In this document: positions 1 through 6,602 of the stretch, one piece after another
How positions within the stretch are numbered: position 1 is the first letter of the stretch
How the letters are laid out: each line of letters begins with the position of its first letter
Assembly (NCBI GenBank): GCA_013365325.1
Contig: JABVXV010000711.1
Coordinates: 1 to 12,793, forward strand
Source of the DNA: Dipetalonema caudispina
Lineage: Eukaryota > Nematoda > Chromadorea > Rhabditida > Onchocercidae
Length of the DNA: 12,793 bases
Reading direction: 5' to 3'
Notes under the pieces: generated by a model
What the model saw: the letters and a program-made list of their open reading frames with translations, nothing else
Told to the model about the DNA's origin: nothing
Database searches by the model: none
Made by a program: the position numbers and the translations under genes

Positions 1-1360
1 TTGAATTATTTTCTCGGTTCTTTGCATTCTTGATTTATTCGATGCTTCTCATTTTCTTTTTCAGTCTTTGATTTTTTGAAATAACTTTTGAGTTTTATTT
101 AACTTACTGCATGTTTTTTCTCAAATTTACTCAAACAATTTTAGAATAATATTTTGGATCGTTTTTATTTGTTGAATCCTTTTTCATTTTCTTCAAATTT
201 TTTTCTTCGTTTTTTTTTTTTGCGTTTTCGATCACTTCACTTATTGCGTGCTTCGTTAGTGTTAGTTTATTGTGTATAAATTATATAATTTCAGGTTATT
301 TCGCAGGAATGAATGGCACAAGAATTTGGATTGAATTCTCGATATTGTTAGTTTTCCATTAACTTTTCTGTGATTTTTCTTCTTTAATATTCGTATTTTT
401 AAATCAGTTTTGGATTTTCTGCGTTTCTGAACTTTTTTATCATTTTTCCGTAGCTTTCGATAGCTTTCGATTTTTTGTTTCTATTCCATCCACTTCTAAA
501 TTTTTTCTTATTTATGCGTATTATATTATCATTTAGGGTAGTTTTTTTATCTTTCAGTCTTTGAGTTTTTAAACTAACTTTTGAGATTTCTGAAAACTTC
601 CACTTTTTGCTTTAATTCTTTTAAAATTCCTGAATTACCTCTCAGTTATCCTATTCGCATTACTTTCTTCAAATTTGCAAAAGTTTTCAGTTGTTGGATC
701 TCATTTTGAATATTTTGCATTCTTCAGCTTCATGTTAAAAGTTGCGTTCTCTTCAGATTTTTCATATTATTCTTTCAATTACTTGGATTTGCAATCCATT
801 TTCGTTTTTTAATTTTTTTACCTATTTTTTGATTTTTTAAATCGACCTTTGAATTTTTTGAAATTTTAAATTTCTTCTCCCCATTTTTGAATCATTGATA
901 TATTATGGCCATCTCGGATTTTGAATTATTTTACGGATTTTTTGCGCTTTTAAACTTTTTCTTATCATCATATTTCAATTTTTGACCACAGCAATACCAA
1001 TGAATATCTGAAATTAATTAAAATTTTAGTTTAAATATTCCAAGTCAACAAAATTTATTTGGTACCCATTGCAAACAATTGAAATGTTCGATTTTCTTTA
1101 TGCATATGTTTTTTTGTATATCGATTAATTCATTACTTTGTAACTCTTTTCATTTTATGTTTTTCCACCTATTTCCGTTTTTTTCTTTTTTTTTTGAAAG
1201 TGAGCAAGAAAGTGATCATGAAGTCGACTATTTCAAGTTGAACAGATTTGACTTGATTAATTTTGATTAATTATGCTAATTTCAGAAATCTGTAGAAAAG
1301 AAAAAATTATTTTGATTGAACGTTTTGCCATTTTTGTCAATTTCATATTTCCCATACGGT
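1..1360. other. T-rich non-coding region with degenerate repeats
   Basis: No gene was recognised in this stretch. The plus strand is strongly T-rich, with many runs of 5-11 T, and every open frame is short and made mostly of Phe, Leu, Ser and Ile, as expected from T-rich DNA. Similar phrases recur: CAGTCTTTGATTTTTTGAA at 62-80 is echoed at about 554-572, and phrases like GAATTATTTT followed by a TTTGC motif occur near 4, 705 and 922. This suggests a decayed tandem or dispersed repeat. It could also be a long intron or 5' flank of the plus-strand gene to the right; nothing in the sequence decides this. Confidence 0.5.
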
Positions 1361-1397
1361 CGGTCACATCGATGCATTCTGACAATGTTGCTATGAT

Positions 1398-1406
1398 GGA
1401 GTGTAA
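1398..1406 (+). other. isolated strong 5' splice-site match
   Basis: The string GAGTGTAAGTGA after two adjacent ATG codons (from 1393) matches a 5' splice site well (cut before GTAAGT at about 1403). It could end a very short first coding exon reading Met-Met-Glu-Cys for the plus-strand gene at 2888, but it would leave phase 1, whereas the exon at 2887 needs phase 2, so at least one more exon would be required. It may equally be a chance match. Confidence 0.15.
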
Positions 1407-1440
1407 GTGATTTATTTAGTCTCATGATAACAAACTGAAA

Positions 1441-1520
1441 TTTATTTTAATTTATTGAATAAGGAAATTTTTAAATTTATTGAACTTTTTTAAATTTATT
1501 GAACAAGGAAATTTATTGGG
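1441..1520 (+). repeat. short AT-rich tandem repeat
   Basis: Imperfect copies of AAATTTATTGAA, two of them followed by (C/T)AAGGAAATTT, occur three times in about 80 bp. The last copy joins directly to the large direct repeat that starts near 1500. The same AACAAGGAAAT phrase begins the other copy near 9184. Confidence 0.5.
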
Positions 1521-2337
1521 ACGAATTCGTAAGAGACAGTTTGTGGCAGTGAACAAATTAGCCATGAAGTGAGAGACTTTCTATGCGAAATTTGTTACAA
1601 AGTATTTTAGTCAAAGATCAAAATGATATTTGATTCACAAAAAATCGAAATTAATCTGAGTTTTTCTCTCTCACATTGAATAGTGTCAATTACGAAGCAT
1701 AAAATATGCAAAAATAATAAAAATTGGGATTAACAGAATGTTCTGTGTGAGAGTTTATGTCATAAATGTCAAAACATTTATGAAATCAACATCATTTTTC
1801 CATTTAGGGTGAGATTTGATATTTATATTTTTAGTGATATTTTGTACAATTAACGATCGCAGTAAAGAAATGGCAGAAAGTTTTATGAGAAATAAAAGCG
1901 AATATTTAAGATTTGATCCCTTCTATACTTTTACTTAATTATTAAAATTGAAAGGATCAACATTAATTTATACAAATTTTGTGACAACCCATTCGAAGGA
2001 ATATATTCAAAGTATTTTCGCTGCATTTCCTTTATTTAATTTTCTTTCTTTCTTTTTAATATTGAATTTACAGAAGTTGCATTTAATGAAATTCTTGAAA
2101 TTATTATTTTCTAAACATCAGCTTTCCAAATTAGAAGTTATTTTAATATTACTATGACAATCCATCTATTCATTGGTAACTTAACCTCAAATAATATTTC
2201 AGTTGAGATTACAACATCAGCCCAAATTGGCTGTTTTTATTCTTCAATCTTAACCGTCCTCAAATTACCGTCACACATTAGCGATATTTGAACGTTTGGG
2301 AATATGCTCGATTGTATTTCGGTACTATCCAGCCTTT
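1500..2337 (+). repeat. large direct repeat, copy A (left block)
   Basis: This stretch aligns by eye, with small gaps, to 9180-10217 on the same strand. Clear shared segments include TATTTTAGTCAAAGATCAAAA (about 1601), CGAAATTAATCTGAGTTTTT (about 1647), GGGATTAACAGAAT (about 1726) and ACTATGACAATC near 2151. The identity looks like roughly three quarters to four fifths, estimated by eye. Copy A lacks about 140 bp present in copy B around 9730-9870. No long open frame is shared between the copies, so this is probably non-coding duplicated DNA or a member of a dispersed repeat family. Confidence 0.8.
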
Positions 2338-2886
2338 TTTATTTTACATGCTTTATCAAACGTAATAAACCAATGCTATTAGCTATTTGCATTGATTATT
2401 CCAACGTGGAAGAAGTTGAATCGTTTCGATGATTGGTTTAGAAAAGAATGGATGTAGTGAGAATGATTTGTGTCGCATATACAAGTAATGAAAAGAAATT
2501 TTTTTTAAACAGATCCGTACAGTTGTTAACTGCAACATACTAATCACGCAGTAAATATGTGTTTTGAATGTTTTTTTCCAGCAAAGTAAATGAAAAATAT
2601 TAAGCTTAACTGATAAATCTAATTTGCGTAGGAGTCCTATCATTGTTCCCAATTTGAAAAAACAAAACATTTTTTTGTTGCGGACAATATGATACCGGTA
2701 CAGAAAATTTCGTTGAGTAATAATAGGATTAGGATTACTAAGTTATTCATTGCAAACATAATCTTTGCTCTGTGCCTTTGCATAACTAACCTTTTTTTCG
2801 TAGATTATCCGTGGTTTTTTACTGACTGTATAACTTCTATGCTTCCTCTCCGTTTAATTTATTGAAGAATCTTTTTCTTTTTTCAG
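2338..2886 (+). other. non-coding stretch upstream of LOTUS exon
   Basis: No exon could be assigned with confidence. The end of this stretch is a good polypyrimidine tract with TTTTTTCAG at 2878-2886, so at least its 3' part should be an intron of the LOTUS gene. A frame open from about 2631 to 2860 (with an internal ATG near 2690) encodes a hydrophobic, Phe/Ile/Leu-rich peptide and is probably a by-product of T-rich intron sequence. The missing N-terminal half of the first LOTUS domain should lie here or further left. Confidence 0.4.
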
Positions 2887-3120
2887 GGATATGTACGGTA
2901 AAGATTTGAATCCAGAAGATATGGCTTCAAGGATTTGGAATCACTTCTTGTTTCATCAATTATGCAAGGAGAAGGTGGACTCATATGTAAAATTGGGCGA
3001 TATTTCGCAGCTGGTGATAAAAATACTAGAGAAATGCTGAATCTTGTCCGCAATAAAAAATCTCGAAATTCCAAACCACGGCGAATTCGTGATGTAATAC
3101 CTGCGACATTTGGTAGAGAT
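2887..3120 (+). other. LOTUS domain 1 exon with frame break
   Basis: After the acceptor TTTTTTCAG the frame starting at 2888 reads Asp-Met-Tyr-Gly-Lys-Asp-Leu-Asn-Pro-Glu (to 2917) and then runs to a stop at the TGA near 3038. The frame that starts with TAT at 2920 reads YGFKDLESLLVSSIMQ and stays open past 3120. In LOTUS domains such as those of MARF1 an L-N-P-x-x-Y-G-F-x-x-L-x-x-L-L string is continuous, so a single base appears to be missing between 2917 and 2920. The tail is basic (Arg/Lys/Ser, about 3040-3095). The exon ends at GAT before GTGACG (3121), in phase 0, the same donor type as used in the minus-strand gene. Confidence 0.6.
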
Positions 3121-5221
3121 GTGACGTTTCTTTTTTCCTTTAATTTTTTTATTTATTTCCTTATGTTTATTTTCACTTTCAAATCATAGTTTGAGGGAAG
3201 CATTTACCACTATTCCGAGTAGATTAAATCCAACGTGATTGTAAAAAGCTGGATTTCTTTTTTCTTTTTCAAAGCAAAGACTTTGATGTTGAAGCTTTTT
3301 CATAATTAATATATCATCCAAACATCTGTCAGATATTTTTTTGAACTTCAATTGTTGATAACAAATTGTTAAACAATATTTTTACGAAATAATTCAAATG
3401 GATTCCGATCGAATTCGGCTGCATCAGCTCACTCTGACTATATATCTACGAAGTCTGGGTAGTTACGAAAGAAGTTATTGCCACAAAACAAGTAGCAATG
3501 CAACTTCAAGAAGATTCGCAAAAAGTTTCAGAAAGCGTGCGACAGACAAATCTTAAAGCAAAATTCTATACAAGGTCTGCAGTTAATTAACTATCACTGG
3601 TTAGCGAGTCAGACTTGTCAATATTATGCTTTCTGTGCCTTTGTCGAGCTTGCTTCCGATGCTTCTGGTGTGATTGGTTTGGTCTGATGTATTGAAGTGG
3701 CCCATTGACAGCAAAGCTATTTTATCCAAGCGGTCGACCGATGAAAGACACACCTATCAGATTTTCGAAATCAGACAGGCTTTCGATAGCTATTCTGCGG
3801 TCGAGCCAAGGAAGAAAGTCATACGATCAGTTCTACTGTATTTATTTGGTAGTTTGATAGCCCATTGTTCAGGAATGTGGAAACTTCTCATGTTTTTGAA
3901 AACCAACAGTTAGGACTTGTTGCACCTATTCGAACTTCAAATAATTATCAACCCACATCCTCTCAACGAAGTAGCGATTACGATGATCACTCCGTCGCTT
4001 CAATTCCAGGTTTCTTCATTATTTAAATTGCTATATCTTATTATTTCCTTTCATTTACCTTTGTATGTTGTCAAGATTGAAAAAGGTACAAAAAGTTTTC
4101 TTTTTTTTTTTTTTTTGATTCAGCACTGGATTGCTTATTCTATGTAGCATAAAACGAGAAGATCCCGTTAACTTCTAAGGCTTATTTCTTCGGCTAATAA
4201 TTTCATTGCCTTGATTTGAAATTTATTTCGAATATCTTTAGGAATTCAACGACAGCCACATCTAAATAAAATTGAAAAAGATGGAATGATGAAGTCTCAA
4301 AAGGTTTCCGTTTATCTTGGCATTATAGTTTTCGATTTTCTAGTTTTCTGTAGAGTTTTTATTTTTCATCTCACTATTTTAAAAATTGCTTCCTTATTCG
4401 CTGTGCAGTACTTTTGCAACAATTTCGTAGCATATTTACACTGAATAAAAGGATATCAAAAAAAAAAAAAAATTCATTGCTGACATTCAGAGAGCACTCT
4501 TTCTGGTAATATTGCTATAATTTGATGAGAAAGACTATACATAGTTTTTAGAAAGAACCGGCTATCAAAATAACCATTTAATCCACGAACTTTCGTCGAT
4601 TCGCCTGACTTAAATCTCTCTCAAAATTGCTATGTTTTCTGCTCTATGATTGTTCATTCCTAGCTCTAGCAATCATTGCACTTATCACAGTAAGATATTA
4701 AAGGTTGATCTCGTCCGAATCCAACAACTCTGAAATGATTTTATTGATTACAGGGTAGAAAGCGAATAGTAAGATTCATTGAACGGCATGGTAGTGAAAT
4801 GAGTTTTTCTGAAATGAAAAATTCATACCTACGTTACTTCAGTGTTTCTCTTAAAAATACTGAGGTTCTCATTTTTATTCTCGCATGCTTAACAGTTTCT
4901 ACGACTCAAGACGTGTTCGACAGTAAATTTAGGCACAGCTGTAATACTGAATATCCTTGTTTGGATGAATCAACTAACGTTTTTTTTTTTTTTCAGATCT
5001 GTCGTTTGTTTAATGCAAAAGAAGAGGAAATTTAAAATCTCTATAGGTTTCACAAAAGTTGTTTATATAACCATGTTGTGGTGACAAAACATGGAGATAG
5101 CGATTTTTTGCTGAGAGTTATCAACGACGACGACAATATTGTTGGTTATTACAGTTTATTAAACTTCCAATCTAAGAGCATTTATGGCATAAAAATTATA
5201 CTGGAATATTTGAAGTGCTAG
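2888..5221 (+). CDS. LOTUS (OST-HTH) domain protein, multi-exon, 5' end not found
   Basis: LOTUS domains are small winged helices found in germline RNA-granule proteins (Oskar, TDRD5, TDRD7, MARF1, nematode MIP-1/MIP-2), where some bind the Vasa helicase or RNA. Proposed exons are 2887-3120, 3532-3667, 3712-3829, 3873-4009, 4242-4303, 4754-4864, 4997-5007 and 5047-5221; the phases at every junction agree. The first exon reads KDLNPE then, one frame over, YGFKDLESLLVSS, the hallmark second half of a LOTUS domain. Exon 3873-4009 encodes a polar linker rich in Ser, Asn, Gln, Tyr and Asp. Exon 4754-4864 (IVRFIERHGSEMSFSEMK) starts a second LOTUS domain that seems to finish with VVVTKHGDSDFLLRV in the last exon. 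Oddities are the frame break at 2917-2920, introns of 44, 43 and 39 bp, and no identified start. Two LOTUS domains around a disordered linker recall MIP-1/MIP-2. It may be a decaying gene, or indels in the assembly may explain the break. Confidence 0.6.
3873..4009 (+). other. linker exon, low-complexity polar segment
   Basis: Flanked by TTGTTCAG (3865-3872) and CCAG before GTTTCTTC (4010), this exon enters in phase 2 and leaves in phase 1, and joins in phase to 4242-4303 (GIQRQPHLNKIEKDGMM and so on). Its product contains SNNYQPTSSQRSSDYDDHS, a polar, probably disordered stretch. Such linkers separate LOTUS domains in germ-granule scaffold proteins. The other frame that is open across it is short and hydrophobic. 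Confidence 0.6.
4754..5221 (+). other. LOTUS domain 2, exons 4754-4864, 4997-5007 and 5047-5221
   Basis: Exon 4754-4864 follows GATTACAG and gives 37 codons in phase 0, including IVRFIERHGSEMSFSEMK and YLRYFSVSLKN, which match helices 1-3 of a LOTUS winged helix. The 4997 exon follows a long T run and TTTCAG. Read straight on, it stops at TAA 5033-5035 after 12 codons, in the middle of the domain. If GTTTAATG at 5008 is a donor and CTATAG at 5041-5046 an acceptor, the frame continues with SCLYNHVVVTKHGDSDFLL, which looks like the end of a LOTUS domain, and stops at TAG 5219-5221. The frame is also open, apart from that one TAA, without splicing. Confidence 0.5.
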
Positions 5222-5222
5222 C

Positions 5223-5228
5223 AATAAA
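5223..5228 (+). terminator. polyadenylation signal AATAAA
   Basis: AATAAA begins two bases after the TAG that ends the LOTUS gene model at 5221 and supports a transcript end shortly downstream. AATAAA-like strings are common in AT-rich DNA, so the support is modest. Confidence 0.4.
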
Positions 5229-5549
5229 TAATTGAATAGCGAAGCATGAGCACAAAATAGTCATTTACATTAAATAAGAATAATAACCTAAAAAACAAGA
5301 TTTGCTGTAATTTTTTGTAGAATATGCTTATATTGTATTATAATGAAAGAGATGTTGAATCCCTAACAGCACTGAATATTGCTATCTGAAAAAATTTGCT
5401 AGTGGGTAATAAAATTTTATAATTTGTATCGGTAAAATTCTACTAAAATCTTGTCATGTTTAGTTTGCACTCATTGTTAAGACGTTGTTACTTGGCTTAT
5501 GGATTTAATTGTTACTTTATCAAAAAAGCCATTTTACTCAAATCCAATG
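5229..5549 (+). other. intergenic, nothing recognised
   Basis: AT-rich sequence between the presumed end of the LOTUS gene and the next repeat block. No frame, splice pair or repeat in it stood out. Confidence 0.5.
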
Positions 5550-5690
5550 AAATAATTTATAGACTTCAGATATTCACCCTTTTTCGTAAGTTACTAGCTA
5601 ATTTTCAAGCGGCATAGATATTCTGTCCAAAATTATATTCTCTATTCTGTCCAAAATTATATATGTTTTAAAAATTCATCAACAGCAATC
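5550..5690 (+). repeat. direct repeat, copy A (right block)
   Basis: The segment starting ATCCAATGAAATAATTT (5552) and running through TTTTTCGTAAGTT, TTTTCAAGC and TTCTGTCCAAAATTATAT to AAAATTCATCA matches 10637-10780 closely. It lies in the same order and orientation relative to the left block as in the other copy. Inside it, a unit of 24 bp containing TATTCTGTCCAAAATTATAT occurs twice in tandem (about 5619-5642 and 5643-5665), whereas the other copy has it once. Confidence 0.85.
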
Positions 5691-6330
5691 ATTTATCAAC
5701 GTATATCACAAATGTAAGTAATATAACTATTAATCAATGAAACTATCAATCAACAGCAGCAAAATTAATCATTTTCCTCGGAAGAATCTTCCATGTCTTA
5801 ACCGAATTTCCGAAATCCAACAATTGCATATACAGGACCGGAATCAAAATGAGATTCCGTTTCAGCTTGATAATTTACTCCAGTTATCGATGGTCCATCA
5901 ATCAAACGTAACGTACTCAACGGGATGCTTGGGAATGTTTCACTGCAAAGAAAAAGTGATTTGTCGAAAATTGAATAGACGTATTACCATTAGAATGCCA
6001 TGTGAGCTTATGTTTTATGTACTTCCCTTTTTTTACACGGTTGTAGCGTCAGCTTTTAGAATGTGTCAGAAATTCGAATTCATTTAGCTATTATCATTAA
6101 ATATTATATTACTAAAATGTATACCACTGATCAATATTGGTTCATAGATAAGTAATGCTAGGAGAATTATTTGCCCTGCCTACTTCTACTGTAACATTTC
6201 CGTAATATATTTCCGTCTTTCTGAAAATTGATCATCAATGTCTCATTGAACACTTTACCTGAATATTTTTTCACTTTTTTCCGGCTCAGTTCCATTGACC
6301 ACTGTAAAATGGAAGGCTATTGTTTGGTGA
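5686..6330 (+). CDS. possible coding exons, unrecognised product
   Basis: A frame open from 5737 to 6087 lies in a patch with higher G+C than its surroundings and encodes a polar peptide (for example CLNRISEIQQLHIQDRNQN). A plausible model is exon 5686-5713 (CAACAG before, GTAAGT after), exon 5757-6012 (ATCAACAG before, CCAT then GTGAGC after) and a last exon 6290-6330 after the good acceptor TTTTTTCCGGCTCAG, ending in TGA; these phases agree. The last exon would end in LTTVKWKAIVW; in another phase it stays open to 6362. The second frame of 5757-5911 is also open, so the frame choice is not certain. It could be a small separate gene, a remnant, or a 3' part of the LOTUS gene. No family was recognised. 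Confidence 0.3.
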
Positions 6331-6485
6331 TTGTTAAGGAAGAACAATTCCTTCTGCAATAACTGCATCATTTTACACAATTAGCAAATATTAAAAAGAG
6401 CATATTTTCGATAAATTTTGACAGCATTTAAAATCACGTCAAAAACACGGAAAACGTAAGAATTCTTGAAAGTTCTGAAAACTTT

Positions 6486-6491
6486 TTTATT
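6486..6491 (-). terminator. polyadenylation signal AATAAA, minus strand
   Basis: TTTATT on the plus strand reads AATAAA on the minus strand, about 112 bp beyond the stop codon at 6603 of the minus-strand gene. The position is reasonable for its 3' end, but the motif is common by chance here. Confidence 0.3.
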
Positions 6492-6572
6492 TGCTATTAA
6501 ACATTAAAAGATTATTCCTGATAAAAAAATGACTTCACAGTATTAACAGTATAAATCAGATTTAATTAAGTA

Positions 6573-6578
6573 AATAAA
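6573..6578 (+). terminator. possible polyadenylation signal AATAAA, plus strand
   Basis: AATAAA lies 210-245 bp past the possible end of the plus-strand coding block (6330 or 6362) and 25 bp before the stop codon of the converging minus-strand gene. If both signals are used, the two 3' ends overlap. Confidence 0.25.
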
Positions 6579-6602
6579 GAATTGATTGAACGAATAAACA
6601 CG

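Noticed and set aside
1079..1270. Open frame of 63 codons on the plus strand
   Set aside because: Rich in Phe and Ser as expected from T-rich DNA, with no splice context or domain.
1948..2157. Open frame of 69 codons inside repeat copy A
   Set aside because: The frame is not kept in the homologous copy at 9680-10010, so it is not under coding constraint.
2883..3189. Minus-strand frame 2883-3074, and the extension of the plus frame beyond 3120 to 3189
   Set aside because: The minus frame is the shadow of the LOTUS exon; beyond 3120 the plus frame becomes Phe-rich and reads through a donor-like GTGACG.
3674..3913. Plus frame of 79 codons starting near MVWSDVLKW
   Set aside because: Partly coding-like, but using it needs a 35-bp intron and a frame change upstream; the alternative frame 3712-3829 joins both neighbours in phase.
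4100..4996. Homopolymer runs of T or A (about 4103, 4459, 4980) as retrotransposon tails
   Set aside because: No target-site duplications or element bodies flank them; at 4980 the T run is the polypyrimidine tract of a splice site.
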